The position numbers and the translations under genes are program-made. The notes beneath the pieces were generated by a model. That model searched no databases, was not told where the DNA came from, and saw nothing but the letters and a program-made list of their open reading frames with translations. Below, in pieces: positions 1-10,978 of a stretch of 64,000 bases of DNA. Position 1 is the stretch's first letter, and each line of letters starts with the position of its first letter. Location: contig JAUCEF010000004.1 in the NCBI GenBank assembly GCA_033558025.1, forward strand, positions 2,852,001 to 2,916,000, in the 5' to 3' direction. This DNA comes from Phytophthora sp. 'mugwort' (lineage: Eukaryota > Oomycota > Peronosporomycetes > Peronosporales > Peronosporaceae).

Positions 1-632
1 CACACCGCCCAAGACAGCATGCCCGCAATTCCGCCCGCCGTCATGAGTTTCAAGTCTGTCTCGTTCTCCCTCCTCCCATCCGTCAACGCTCGTTTGGTGG
101 CTTCATAGCTGCAAAAATAGACCCCGAACGACGGCATGTCTCTCAACAAGCAGATCTCCCACCCCTTAAACAGCGTCTTTGCCCCGTATCTCCTGAAAAT
201 CGTCCGCACCGCCTTGAGAGAGCTGTGTTCCTCACCCATTGCCCCTGTCTGTAGCTGGATCTTAACGTGCTCCGACGGCGCAGCGAATACCACCTGGACC
301 AGTCCAGCAGCACATCCCGCAATGAAATGCTGGATATTGGACAACGGGGCGTCCTTCTGCCTCTGCATCGCGCGCACAGCTTGCCCCTGAACCCCAAAGA
401 TGACGGCGTTGATCGGCGCATTGGAGAGAATAGGGGATAACAGGCCTCGGTAGAGTCCCGCGATCCCTTGAGAGCTGATGACACGTCGGAGGGTCGGCAA
501 GACGCCGGTCCCCGTCTCGCTGCTGGTCTGGAGCTGCACTTTGATGGTGTCCAGTGGGTGTCCAGCGATGATGCCCGCCACGCCGCCGATGGTACCGGCA
601 TTCAGGTCCTTGGCGACGTCCAACCACGACAT
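1..632 (-). CDS. Mitochondrial carrier family protein (SLC25), C-terminus off the window
   Basis: Reading leftward from the ATG at 632-630, the frame is open to the edge of the window (about 210 codons), so the C-terminal third is missing. The family exchanges metabolites across the mitochondrial inner membrane, using three tandem repeats of about 100 residues. Two repeats are visible: a PLDTIK signature near residue 27 and a PSEHVK signature near residue 120, both fitting Px[DE]xx[KR]. Each is followed by a long amphipathic stretch and a G-x-x-x-x-[FY]-[RK]-G element (LYRGL and LFKGW). The third repeat begins near residue 200. The N-terminal AGxxGGxAGxxxGHPLDTIKVxLQ pattern resembles the carnitine/acylcarnitine and basic-amino-acid branch (SLC25A20/29), but substrate cannot be set from this fragment. 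No intron is needed in the visible part. Confidence 0.9.
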   Translation of the reverse strand, partial: MSWLDVAKDLNAGTIGGVAGIIAGHPLDTIKVQLQTSSETGTGVLPTLRRVISSQGIAGLYRGLLSPILSNAPINAVIFGVQGQAVRAMQRQKDAPLSNIQHFIAGCAAGLVQVVFAAPSEHVKIQLQTGAMGEEHSSLKAVRTIFRRYGAKTLFKGWEICLLRDMPSFGVYFCSYEATKRALTDGRRENETDLKLMTAGGIAGMLSWAV

Positions 633-1537
633 AGCAGGCCGTACTATGTAGAACGGAACATAATAATCGGATCTGGATGTAACGAAAAAATGCGCTATGT
701 TGCTGGAGGTGCAAAGTTAAGCAGTAAGAACAATTTGAGAGGAAACTCCAAAATGTGACTCAAAATAAGTTTCGCAAAAGTGTGACTCAAAAACAATAAA
801 TTACCGTAAAGTTCAAAACGTGTTTTTAGATGGAGTGAACATATTGTTGTTCCAAATTCATATGTCGTTGAAGCAGCAGAGCGAAGATGGAGGTGAGCAT
901 GCACACCTTCACCAGCACTGCGATGGACTACACGAAAACAAGCTGTCGACTCTGTTAAAGCTGAATCACTAACGGCCGTAAAAAGTGCTGTCGTGTCAAT
1001 AAGAGACGAGATTTCCGAAATCTGCGCTGCTCGAGTGAATCATGCTCCTGGATGGTTCCGCGGGTAGCCTCGGCAGCAAAGGACAGCCTTACCACTTGAG
1101 CCGTTAACACTAAAACAGCTCGGTTGTTTCGTGGCAGAATGCCATTGCGCTCCAATCACAACGGTAAATTGTTATTGATTTGAGTCACACATTTCGAAAA
1201 TTGTTTTGAGTCGCATTTCGGAATTTCGCCTTTAATATAACGTTCTGTTAATGATACCGTACTTGTACCGGTATGATGCTCTTCGCCTCCGATTTGACAT
1301 AACCCTAACCTATAACAGGTAGTGTAAAGTAACCACTGGAAATGCAGTACCGTAATCGGAATTTGTATCCGGCAGCGTAACGGTATTAAATGTTCTCGGT
1401 CAAAACAACTTCAAGTTAAGAGGCGCGACCTCCCGTCACCTCCCCATACCGTTGAAATGCAATGAAGCGGCACGTCGGAATCGAGGGGCAGCGGCGAGAC
1501 TTCTAACGAGCCTCTGGGCCTCACATTCTATTCCGCA
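633..1537. other. Intergenic, 905 bp between divergent genes
   Basis: Lies between the starts of the carrier (leftward) and the 741-residue protein (rightward). The sequence around 750-800 and 1170-1215 repeats variants of 'gtgactcaaaa'/'gagtcac', in both orientations, about 400 bp apart. No convincing coding region seen. Confidence 0.4.
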
Positions 1538-3763
1538 ATGAACGACAAGTTCGCGTTCCTGCAGCCATGGCGAGCGGCCATCCGCGAGTGCAAAGCTCTG
1601 CACGACAGCATCTACATCGTGGACTCGCGCGAGTTCCGAGCCTCGCAGCTGCCGGTTCACGCGTCGATACGCTGCTGGCTGACGCTGCCTAAGGGCTACG
1701 AGCAACTGGCCGGTCGGTGCTCGATCCCCGTACCGTTTCCAGCAGATGCGGCGCTTCGAGGCGACCGCGAAAGATTGCGCCGAATCCGTGAAGCTATGGA
1801 GCTGTTCAATGTGTTGGCGGCTGTGAGCAGACCGGCGTTCTTGAAGCTGATGGCGGAGGTTATTGTGGTAGCGGACAACTTCGACGACCTGTTCACGTCA
1901 CCCTATATATTTGTGTATCCAGTGTGGGAGTGTTATTTGGTGGGGACGTTGAGGTCGGACGATGTTGTAGCCCAGACGGGTGTGACGACATGGGGCCAGT
2001 TATTCGGGTGTGATGAAGACCCGCTACAGTATTCCGAGGACTTCCGTTGTGCGCTAGAGCAGTTGGAGGTCATGAGACGGCAGATGACTGGCGTGCTGTG
2101 CGCGTTCGTAAAGGAAAAAAAAGCAAAAGTGGAATGGAGTAACCCCAGCAACGTCATCGAGTGGACGGCAGAGCATGTGGCGGTGCCGACGAAAGGCACG
2201 CTAGTGACACCGAGAAGCAAAGCTGACACGCAACTAAAGGACTCGTTTTCGCGCGAACTCGGCGCCCTGCTGAAGACTGAAGTACCTTCTGTTGTCCAAC
2301 TCTGCGCTGTCTCGGACGCGATGGAATTGATGAAGATGTGGGAGGGATTGCCTCTGAATGCAACGCCCGTGAGTGTAGAAATGATGAAGCCGAGATTTGC
2401 AGAGCTAGGAGGAGCGCAAGTGACGGTGGCGCTTTCTCGCATGAACCTGTCGACGCTCCGTCTCAATCTTGATGAAGTGGTGGAAAGCGGAGAAGCATCT
2501 AAGAATGCTGCAAGTCTCTTGAGTACATTGGTATGCGGACGTTCATTATGCGAGGACTCGAGGGGTGAGAACAGTGCCCCGTTGCTCCAACGACGTGGAA
2601 CTATTAACGAGTTGGACGTGGTATTTGCTCGTAACTCTGTCGGTGGACCAGCCGGAATTTGCTCAGCACTTGTTGAGTCATCGTCAATTCACCATTTGAC
2701 GCTCAACATTGGGATTCTGGGAGACAGCGCTCGATGGTTCAATCAAGTCCGGTGGGGTTGGCTAGCTTACGCTCTGTGGAGCAGTGCATCAAATACCTCC
2801 ATTGAGGCAGCCAGACTTACCAATGTCCATCTGTCGACGTCTACAGTAGCCTCGGTTGCTGCGGTGCTAACGAACTGCTACCCTCCCTCTCTGCGTGAGC
2901 AGAATATGGCTGATCCAGCAGTTTACGGATTTATCGATGTCCAGGAAGGAACCAAGTTACGTCCTTGTGGACTGGATGCTAGTGACAACAGCAGTATCGT
3001 TATTTCAAGTGGTTACCGCTGCCGGGCACGGTATGATCCCGCTGATCTAAGAGGCCAAGCAGAAGTTGTCGTTCCCGGTTACGGTGTGTGCTTGCTACAA
3101 CTTGGGGATGGTGTGAACATGTGCATTCCTGATTACGTGAAGCCGCAGTATAAGGTCAACGGATCAGCCGGATTGCGATATCTGACATTGGAATTCTTTG
3201 AGATTGAAAATCCGAGTCTCATCCCGAGCTTGCTATCCTTAATAGGTGGCAATCTACGATCGCTCAAGATGGGGATGTTTTGGACAGGACGACGTCGAAG
3301 TATACTGCTAGATAGTGTGGCAGCAGCTTGTCCCAACCTTGAAGAGCTCTCCCTTATGGGCTTCGACGTGGTTGTGGCTAACAGTAAAGACCTACAGAAC
3401 TGGGGTCTCAAGAAACTGTTCATTGAGAGCTCGGAAGAAGTGGCAGGTCTGTCGGAATGTTTGGGTGATCCAGGATACCGAATGGCACGCGAGCTAGAGG
3501 AACTGGAGATCATAATCCCGCGCTCAAGCCAGATGGGCGCAGCTTATATCGGTGCACTTAGATCACACAGTGGCGGTTATGTTGCGGCGGTGGAGGATAA
3601 GTTACCTCTTAAATCCAAGGCTGCGATGATCAGTGTTGTGGACGCTGTTGAATCCCGCACAGATACCATCAAGGTTACCCACCGACTCAATGAGACCCTT
3701 ATAGGCTACATTTTCGCGTTTGCCGCAACACCCAAGCGTCGCGTAGTTCGTATCGTATTATAA
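1538..3763 (+). CDS. Oomycete family protein of unknown function with LRR-like C-terminal half
   Basis: A single uninterrupted frame of 741 codons from the ATG at 1538. I do not recognise a catalytic domain. The N-terminal half (about 1-350) is mixed alpha/beta with few low-complexity stretches. The C-terminal half has spaced leucine-rich strands such as LRYLTLEFFEIEN, LRSLKMGMF, LEELSLMGFDVV and LKKLFIESS (about residues 550-660), which look like an irregular leucine-rich repeat solenoid. No signal peptide or RxLR motif is present, so a secreted effector role is not supported. My recollection is that proteins of this style form an expanded family in Phytophthora; that is unverified. A broken paralogous C-terminus lies downstream at about 4900-5055, supporting local duplication. 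Confidence 0.8.
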   Translation: MNDKFAFLQPWRAAIRECKALHDSIYIVDSREFRASQLPVHASIRCWLTLPKGYEQLAGRCSIPVPFPADAALRGDRERLRRIREAMELFNVLAAVSRPAFLKLMAEVIVVADNFDDLFTSPYIFVYPVWECYLVGTLRSDDVVAQTGVTTWGQLFGCDEDPLQYSEDFRCALEQLEVMRRQMTGVLCAFVKEKKAKVEWSNPSNVIEWTAEHVAVPTKGTLVTPRSKADTQLKDSFSRELGALLKTEVPSVVQLCAVSDAMELMKMWEGLPLNATPVSVEMMKPRFAELGGAQVTVALSRMNLSTLRLNLDEVVESGEASKNAASLLSTLVCGRSLCEDSRGENSAPLLQRRGTINELDVVFARNSVGGPAGICSALVESSSIHHLTLNIGILGDSARWFNQVRWGWLAYALWSSASNTSIEAARLTNVHLSTSTVASVAAVLTNCYPPSLREQNMADPAVYGFIDVQEGTKLRPCGLDASDNSSIVISSGYRCRARYDPADLRGQAEVVVPGYGVCLLQLGDGVNMCIPDYVKPQYKVNGSAGLRYLTLEFFEIENPSLIPSLLSLIGGNLRSLKMGMFWTGRRRSILLDSVAAACPNLEELSLMGFDVVVANSKDLQNWGLKKLFIESSEEVAGLSECLGDPGYRMARELEELEIIIPRSSQMGAAYIGALRSHSGGYVAAVEDKLPLKSKAAMISVVDAVESRTDTIKVTHRLNETLIGYIFAFAATPKRRVVRIVL

Positions 3764-4899
3764 TATAAGTCACTAGCTGACCATTACTAGGCTTGCGGTA
3801 TTTTCAACAATAATTGACTCCCAACGATATCAGCATAAATAACACAATTCATTACTTGATTTTTTATGTTCTTTCGACGATAAAGCATTTAATTTTTCAA
3901 AGGAACGCAGGGAACTCTCAAAATCTAAACGTGATGGAAGTTGTGGAAATCTGAAGAATACTTCTTTTTCTAGAAATAGTTTTCCATCAAGGCTTCAGAA
4001 TTGCGAAGTACGTCGCTATGCTGAGCTTCGCACCAGGAAAGGGCTTTATTGATGCTTTCGTGGCGGATATGAAAATATGCAGAATGGGTCTGTAGATATG
4101 AAGCACATATTTTTTGCTGTGATTCACCTTCGGGAAGTTTAGAGACGAAATAAGCGATTCAATCGATATCACACTGCCCGTGTTGAAAGCGACCAAGTTA
4201 CAGATTTTTGTTCAATTTTGCGTGTATTCGCCTCGACACAGTTAAGTGAGCAAAAAGCTCCGTAGATAAATGCTATATAAGTTGTGATTGCATTTGCATT
4301 AGCCTCGTAAAGCAAATAAAACATTCCAAAAACTATTTGGGGTGAGAGTCGACCTGGTATTTCGACCAATCGCCTTCGATTGATTGTTGTAGTGCTGGAG
4401 CATTTAGTTTCGATCGTTGACTCATTGCAACCAGCGCAAGTTTTGTAAGGGCACACAGGGAGTGCGGACATAATGTAGATTTTTTATTCTCTGCAACTAG
4501 TTGAGCAGGTAATGGGATAGAATAGTTAATACCGCGTTGTCTCGACATCACCTCGGCCTCCGATTTTCGAGTTCTTGTTTTACATCACCCTTACCTTGCT
4601 TATCCAATAGCTAATACAGGAGGGGCTCAATACTCGTACTACCTGACATGCCCATCGCTTCAGCTTGTGACTGGCTAATTTTGATAAAAGCGCAGAGGTC
4701 GTTTGAGAAACCCAAAAATCTCGCCCTTTGTGCAGCGGCAGATTTCCGTTAAGATTGGTTAGGTCGTCAAACGGAACCCGAACGTGAAACGTGAAAGCTA
4801 GAAAAATACTTTGAAGTACTTCATCACTCCGCAGAATTTGTATTTCTCACCAAGCTTCATCGTGTCGTGCAACTTGAGGCATTGACAAAAGGCTCCTCC
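3764..4899. other. Intergenic; possible decayed coding sequence on the minus strand
   Basis: AT-richer than the flanking genes. Minus-strand frames between about 3990 and 4550 contain protein-like runs in alternating frames, separated by stops. They do not match a family I know. If coding once, it is now a relic. Confidence 0.25.
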
Positions 4900-5055
4900 A
4901 CGGACCAAGGAAATGTTTCCGATCCTGTCCAAGGCTACAGTGATCAGCGTTGTGAGGGCGACACAGCCGAGACGCGAGCAATCCACCGTTTGGATACGAG
5001 CATTCTGAGCTCGATTTTTGTGGATTTCCCTTCCTTCCTGTACATGCAGGCGTGA
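4900..5055 (+). pseudogene. Decayed C-terminal fragment paralogous to the 741-residue protein
   Basis: The DNA from about 4928 (aaggctacagtgatcagcgt) aligns with the end of the upstream gene at about 3619 (aaggctgcgatgatcagtgt). The translations ATVISVVRAT and HRLDTSILSSIFVDF correspond to AAMISVVDAV and HRLNETLIGYIFAFA. The two blocks fall in different reading frames, so a frameshift separates them, and nothing clearly matching the rest of the gene lies upstream. It is best read as a truncated tandem duplicate. The homology is seen directly by eye; the original extent is unknown. Confidence 0.65.
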
Positions 5056-5339
5056 TATCGATGATAACTTCGTAAGGTAATTGCTTTCGGTTGTAAAAAC
5101 TACACATACTCTTGTGAGTCTAATTCAAAGAATTTTAAGGCACTTCAACAAGAACGACCCAAATTTACATCCAATCGAATTTCACCATCTGCGCTCTGAT
5201 TCGTCAAAAATAGGCCCAATTGGACGCCAACCATCGGTTGGCTGAACGGAGCTCCTCCCTGCGCTTAGCTCGCGTCAATCAATTGCAGTCAGTGAGCACC
5301 GCCCAAGCAGCAGCAGGTATCAGCTAGACACATAGGACC

Positions 5340-6029
5340 ATGTCGTTTCGGGGTGGACGCGGAGGTGCTCGTGGAGGACGTGGAGGACGTGGGGGCGGCC
5401 GTGGAAGCTTCGGTGGTCGTGGCGGCGGTCGCGGTGGCTTCCGCGAGCCTGAGGGCCCGCCAGCTTTCGTTGTCGGTGCGTACTATACATTCACCTCGAG
5501 AGACGTAGCTATTGACTGACGTTATATGCGTACTATTGCAGAGCTGGGTTCCTTCATGCACGCGTGTGAGAACGAGATGGTGTACAAGAGCTCCAACGAC
5601 AAGGTGCCTTACTTTAACGCCAGCGCCTTCCTTGAGAACAAGACGCGCATCGGCAAGGTGGACGAAATCCTCGGCTCTATCAACGAGGTTATGTTCACGA
5701 TTAAGCCCGACTCGGGTGTGTCGGCCTCTTCCTTTCAATCTGGTGACAAGGTCTTCATCAGCCCCGACAAGCTGCTGCCTCTCAGCCGGTTCACGGAGAA
5801 GCCCGGCAAAAAGCCTGCAGGTGCTGGCGGCCGCGGTGGTCGTGGTGGTGCCCGTGGTGGACGCGGAGGAGGACGCGGCGGTTTCGGCGGTCGTGGAGGC
5901 TTCAGTGGTCGTGGAGGCGGCCGTGGTGGGTTCGGCGGCCGTGGCGGAGGTCGCGGTGGTGGCTTTGGTGGACGTGGAGGTGGTCGCGGCGGCGGCCGGG
6001 GAAGCTTCGGTGGCCGTGGGCGCTATTAG
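5340..6029 (+). CDS. GAR1: H/ACA ribonucleoprotein complex subunit GAR1
   Basis: Two exons, 5340-5475 and 5542-6029, joined across a 66-bp GT-AG intron (gtgcgt ... ttgcag), give 207 residues, close to the usual GAR1 length of about 200-220. GAR1 is a core protein of nucleolar H/ACA snoRNPs, which guide pseudouridylation of rRNA and snRNA, working with dyskerin, NOP10 and NHP2. An N-terminal glycine-arginine (RGG) tail covers residues 1-40. The conserved Gar1 beta-barrel runs from about 45 to 150 ([11 protein letters not shown]; then [16 protein letters not shown]; then [18 protein letters not shown]). A long C-terminal RGG tail follows. The repetitive tails create long spurious frames on the other strand. 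Start chosen as the ATG opening the RGG tail. Confidence 0.95.
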
Positions 6030-6361
6030 AGACTCGGATATTGCCCCGCTTAGCCTCCAAAGTAGATTATGATTGTAACTTCCCTGGAAAAAGCAAAACG
6101 AAAACAAACTTTTCCAGCGGCCCAAGTGTCAACAATGACACCGTATTTGTTTACAGCAAGAGCTCTGTTGTTCATCCCAACACGTAGCACGACGTTACGA
6201 ACGTTCATACACAGCACCTGATGCCCACAACTGTATCCACACCCACACTCAATGCAACGCTCTCAGTAGATCAAAAAAAAAAAAGATTTAAACTAGCGTC
6301 ATAGTTCTCCTTCCTGCAAACTTTACTGCCACTCGCGGTCTTATGCACTGAATGTAGTCAA
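6030..6361. other. Short 3' intergenic region between convergent genes
   Basis: Holds the 3' ends of GAR1 (rightward) and SmG (leftward), with an A-run near 6275. Nothing else seen. Confidence 0.4.
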
Positions 6362-6655
6362 TTAAATCCGCTCCAGACATTCGAACTGCACGATACTGTT
6401 GCCTCGAATCACCTGCAGCAATACAGAAAGCGTCAATATCAGAGAGAGCCCTCGGGACTATCGCTGCCGCCTTACCACCATGCCGATGCGGTTGGACTCG
6501 GTGGCCGAGACCTCCTCCACCGTCTCGTCCAGTGTCACGTTCATAAACTGGTCGAAGCCGCGCAGTACACCCGAAACCTTGCGGTTGCCGTTGAGCTTGA
6601 GGCTCAGCCGCTTGTCCATGTATCGCTTGAGGTCGGGGCCCGCCGTCTTGACCAT
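6362..6655 (-). CDS. SNRPG: Small nuclear ribonucleoprotein G (SmG)
   Basis: Minus-strand exons 6655-6476 and 6412-6362, joined across a 63-bp intron (gtaagg ... ctgcag), give exactly 76 residues, the usual SmG length. SmG is one of seven Sm proteins forming the ring around spliceosomal snRNAs. Sm1 and Sm2 motifs are clear: LKLNGNRKVSGVLRGFDQFMN at about residues 19-39, with the family's D and N positions, and after the splice IRGNSIVQFECLERI at the C-terminus. The intron falls just before the IRG(N) triplet of Sm2. An upstream in-frame ATG at 6718 would add 21 unlike residues; the ATG at 6655 gives the canonical MVKTAGPDLK start. It is head-to-head with MBF1, 271 bp between start codons. Confidence 0.95.
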
Positions 6656-6926
6656 TATTGCTTCAGTCCACTGCTTGCTTGTGCTTCCCCGAACTCTCCG
6701 TGATATGTGGTGAGCCACACGACAGAAACACCATATTATTGTGGCGCACTCGAATCAGTAAACATCTTGTCTTCACTATGGTCCGTCCTCGCATGCGACA
6801 GATGGGCAAAACGTTCTCGAACGTCAGAGTGAAGGTCGCTCCCCTTACGTACGTGTAACCGTTCCCGATGCTCACTTTGTAAAATCCGGCGAGCCACGCA
6901 AGCAGCAGCATCATATAGAAGACAAG

Positions 6927-7450
6927 ATGAGCAACTTCTCGCAGGGACAGGACTGGGAATCGGCTGGCTGGGGTAGCCGCGCGCCTCCTCGTGGTGCTGC
7001 CAAGCAGGTGGCGCTTAATAGTGCGCGTCGTGCCGGCACTGTCGTTACCGAGACCAAGTGTTCGTTTTTACAGTAGCCTGGGGGATTTGGGTTTTAAACA
7101 AGATCTGACGCTACGTCTTAACTGTATTCGCTACTTCAGACGGTGCGGGCACCAACAAGGGGGCACACAGTGCCGCCAATGTCAACATGCGCAAGCTGGA
7201 GGAGGACACAGACAACTTTAAGCACGATGCCGTGGACCGTAGCTTGTCGCAGGCGCTGATGAAGGCGCGCATGGCCAAGAAGATGAACCAGAAGCAGTTG
7301 GGCACGCTCATTAACGAAAAGCCGCAAGTTATTGCCGACTACGAGTCAGGCCGCGCCATCCCCAATGGCCAGATCATTTCCAAGCTCAACCGCGCACTGG
7401 GCGTCCAGCTCCCGCGCGGCTCCAAGAAGAAAAAAGCCCCGGCCAACTAA
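6927..7450 (+). CDS. MBF1: Multiprotein bridging factor 1 (transcription coactivator)
   Basis: Exons 6927-7059 and 7140-7450 join across an 80-bp intron (gttcgt ... cttcag) to give 147 residues, the family norm. MBF1 bridges gene-specific activators and TBP and acts in stress-related transcription. The N-terminal MBF1 domain (residues about 1-70) includes DWESAGWGSR near the start. A Cro/C1-type helix-turn-helix covers about 75-135 (LMKARMAKKMNQKQLGTLIN, then INEKPQVIADYESGRAIPN), followed by the typical basic tail. The split codon rebuilds Tyr in TKYGAGTNK. The first exon is short and easily missed, because the second exon alone begins in frame with a plausible ATG at 7187. Confidence 0.95.
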
Positions 7451-8133
7451 CTGTAACTAAGTTGCAGTTGGTTGGCGAAGGTCTTGTTAGGCAGCGAGGC
7501 GAGCAGACGCAGCATCTGTGTCTCTAACAGCATATCCATAGGAGCATGTTGCTAGGGCGTCGTACTATGTAGATTGATCAACAAACAATTAATGAAAGCT
7601 CAATGGCTTGATTCACTCGATTGCGGGCCTGAGAAAGCGGCGCAGTGCGTCGCAGTACCCGATCTGCATCCTGCTGGATATTTGCTGTCCGTGAACACGT
7701 GTTGTGCGGTCAGTGCCCCGATGGAAATGGGTATTCACAACTTCAACTTCCATTGTAACAGCAATTTTAGCTGGTGAACTTCATGGCGGTGCACAGACTT
7801 CAGTGTCCCCTGCTGCAGGGAAATGATGAGCCGGTGTCTTGCAGGATCTCCTTTCCACATGAACACGGGCCTTGGCGTGCTAAAAACAGTGGAGCCGTTT
7901 GTTGGTCCAGTGCTCCTCTCGGAGATCGTGAACGTGTTATTAATATACCTAGGAAACGCCGTCGCATGCCTCTCTCGGGGTTGCTTAAGCAGTTATGCGC
8001 TTGATGGGAACGTACTTCCCGTAGTATTGCGGTCACAGCAGCCATCAATCAATTACAGCTTGGGCTTGTGCTCCGATTTAGAGACCTGCCACAGCGTCGC
8101 ATTTCTAAACGAGCCTCGTGGCATCTTCAATTG
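7451..8133. other. Intergenic, about 680 bp
   Basis: Downstream of MBF1 and upstream of the PH-like protein. Short open frames here have no protein-like composition that I recognise. Confidence 0.35.
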
Positions 8134-8141
8134 TTCATTTC
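8134..8141 (+). promoter_or_regulatory. Putative oomycete initiator (Inr) element
   Basis: TTCATTTC within ttgttcatttcgcgcc, about 33-40 bp before the ATG at 8174. Oomycete core promoters are known to use a pyrimidine-rich TCATTT-type initiator close to the start codon. Match by eye only. Confidence 0.45.
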
Positions 8142-8173
8142 GCGCCTTGCTCGCCCGTCACGCTCCGTAGACA

Positions 8174-10686
8174 ATGGCGAGTAACAATCCGAGCACCGGC
8201 AACCTGTCTTCGTCTCCGACTGCATCAGCAACGACGCAGTACGACAGCGACGGACTCGAAAGCGACGATGACACCCTCATCATACTATCGTCATTGGCCA
8301 AGATGGAGACAAACTGCGCTCACCGTCACAATGAAGCTGGAAACTCCCAGCAGGACAAAGTCGTCATTTCTTCCCCCGTCGTGTTTGACAATTCCACGGA
8401 TGGTCTCGATGTCGTTCAGCAGGCCATTGATGCCGTGGAAGACGCACTTGCTCGCTGTCCTAAGTATCAACGTCGTGAAGCGCTGACGGAGCTGCTTATG
8501 CACGCAAAGCTCGAACAGGCCAAGAAGGTCACTGCATACAACTCGGACTGCTACCAGCATGCGAACGTTTGGGCAGCTCTATTAATGCAGGTTCAAGAAC
8601 TTGGTCGTAATTACCCGAAGGAGTATGAAACATTACTTCTGTCAAAAGTTCGACAAATATGCCACAGTCTCACACTTTTTGTCTTGTCATGCTTAGCCCG
8701 CAGGTTCATCAGCTCGTGCATCTCGTACAGCGGTGCGTAACGAGAGGCGAGAAGCACGAAGTTCCTGAGGACGACGACCACAATTATTGTCATATAAGTG
8801 ATGACCACCAGGATCCTAGTGACAATATTGGAGACGAGGAAGTCCAACAACACGAACTCGACGAATTGTGTGGCAGGATGGGAGAAGCTGCAGTTGAAAT
8901 CGACGTGGACATTGACGAAGACGAGGATATCGGATACAGGATCACGGAAGATACGATCGAAGCAGTATCGAACCAAGCCGACGATGAAAACGACGAAGCT
9001 GATGCCGAGGAGCGAGATACGAGCACACATGGCGATGATACTGAGATCGAAGAGGTCGTTGAACCGGTCAAACAGGTGAAACAGAGTGCAGCTCCATCAA
9101 CCACATCGCGTTTGCGGGTGCTTCTTCCGATTTTGACGGCCAATATTATTGTCAAGGGTGTCGAGGTCCCCCGACTTCCTCGTGGAAGCGAGGAAAGTTG
9201 TAGTAGCAGCGACTCGGACAATATGAACGCCACAACTACGACCAAATCGTTGCCCAAGGCTGCAGGGAGAAATTCGCGTCTTAAATTCCAATTTCCCGAA
9301 AAAGAGTTGCAGCTCTTAGAAGATGAAGAAACCAAGCCAGGCTCAGCTCTCAGTCCAGGTTTGATCAGCAGCTATCGTCGTTTCAGCCCAAACTCGAAAA
9401 TTACCGGCGCAGTGCCACTACGGCGAAAGTCGTTCTCTATGAAACGAAGTCCACTCAAAAGCACCGCGTTTGCTGGTTTCGGTCCATTAAGCGCGAGTGC
9501 TGCGTCTGAGTTGGGTAGAACGTCGTCAGCTTCGCCAAATGCAACGAAATCGACCAAACAACTTTGGGCGGCGCGTCGTAAATCTACAAGTGCATGCCAC
9601 GTTACTGCTCCTGGTATGTCTTTGAGTCGTCGCAACAGCAAAAGCTTCTCGGCCATAAAGCAGCAAATTCTCGCCTTCAGCAGCAGAAAAAAAACAGTTG
9701 CTTCCCCCGGTAAAACGTCGTCGGGATCTCCACGGTCGTCCACATTGTCACCATCTTCCGCTGTGCCTTCGACCCAAACACAAATGGTGCTGCGTGTGCG
9801 TGAGCGCTCGGGCGACGGTGTGCCCGAGCTCGTGATTGCCAAAAAACCCGTTCGATTCGTAGTGTGGCACTGGAATGAGCGCTGTATTCGTGTTCCATTC
9901 GTGAGTGCTGCCAACTTTATGGAGCTTGGGCCTGCCCAGCACGGCATTATGCTTCGACAACTGCGTTATGTCAAGTCGATGATGCACGACTTTCCGTGGG
10001 CAAAAGCTCATTTGCGCTCGTTATTATCAAGATACACATTAAAAGAGGTGACAAAGGAAGAATTGTACCCCCAGCTCAACGCACTCGGGTATCAAGTACA
10101 GCGCGAAATCGGCTCTCGTGCCAAGCAACACCGCGCACTTACTGCTCGCAAACAGCGTCTCACAGTCACGCTGACACTGGCAACAAGTGTCATCAATGAC
10201 ACTCTTGTAACCAAATTCGGGCGACGCGGTCGACCCCATTCGTCGCGGTTGCTCTACGACCCGACTACGCCGCTTCAACTGCGTTGGAGACGCAAACACG
10301 GTGAGCGCAGCGTCGAGTACTTGATTGTAGACGAGATCCAAGTCATTGAGGTGCCCGACAGCTCGAGGCTGAGTGGCGGTGCAGGGTCCTTCTGTCGTGG
10401 GAACAAGAAGGCCGCTGCGGCAGTTGCAGTAGACCCCGAGTCGTGCTTGTCCCTGGTGACGCCTACGCGTTCACTGGACCTGCAGGTAGCTAGCTCACTA
10501 CATCGTGAGTGGCTCGCTAACGCCGTGCGCAACATCGTGTCCTTCGCACAGCAGTACAAGGCTGCGAAGGCGAACACTACGAGTTTTAGCGACAGTAGCA
10601 GCTCAAGTGACACGATGCCTAGTTCAACCGCTCTGGCAAGACGGTCGCGACAGCTCCCATCGTCTCGGAACGTCCTGCTCTACTAA
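8174..10686 (+). CDS. Large acidic/serine-rich protein with C-terminal PH-like domain
   Basis: Exons 8174-8647 and 8704-10686 join cleanly in phase across a 56-bp intron (gttcga ... ccgcag), giving 818 residues. The first 160 residues hold a helical block (QQAIDAVEDALARCPKYQRR and following) rather like a MIT-style helical bundle, but this is only a resemblance. Residues about 200-330 are highly acidic, and about 330-520 are Ser/Lys/Arg-rich and probably disordered. After about 535 the chain is ordered. A segment near 655-780 has the layout of a phospholipase-C-type PH domain: VTKFGRRGRPHSRLLY-like opening, LQLRWRR, a VDEIQVIEV strand, SLVTPTRSLDL, then a helix HREWLANAVRNIVSFAQQ. It could bind phosphoinositides, but the partner and pathway are unknown. 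A poly-Ser tail ends it. Confidence 0.8.
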
Positions 10687-10978
10687 ACGCAGTCCACACG
10701 CATACCATCAGCTTCTCCTGCTCTGATACTTGTTAATCTACTAAAAACCAACCAACGTATTGTACGTAGGTTTTACAAAAATCAAGATAGCGATACGTCT
10801 GATAAAAGACACACTCAAACCGTAAAAGCCTCTTCAAAATGAATAGAACGCGCTCCAAGAGCTCTTCCAGCAGCTTGTATTGACAGGATCATACCAAGCA
10901 GTCACTTTTACACACACGCCCCGCATGCCTCACCTTACTGCAATACACCCACCCAGTTCATTACGTCCTTCGCTCTCT
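10687..10978. other. Intergenic between convergent genes
   Basis: Short 3' to 3' spacer. No coding signal seen. Confidence 0.35.

Noticed and set aside
5289..6125. 278-codon minus-strand frame antisense to GAR1
   Set aside because: Its Ala/Thr/Ser runs are the reverse of the RGG-coding repeats; GAR1 on the plus strand is well supported.
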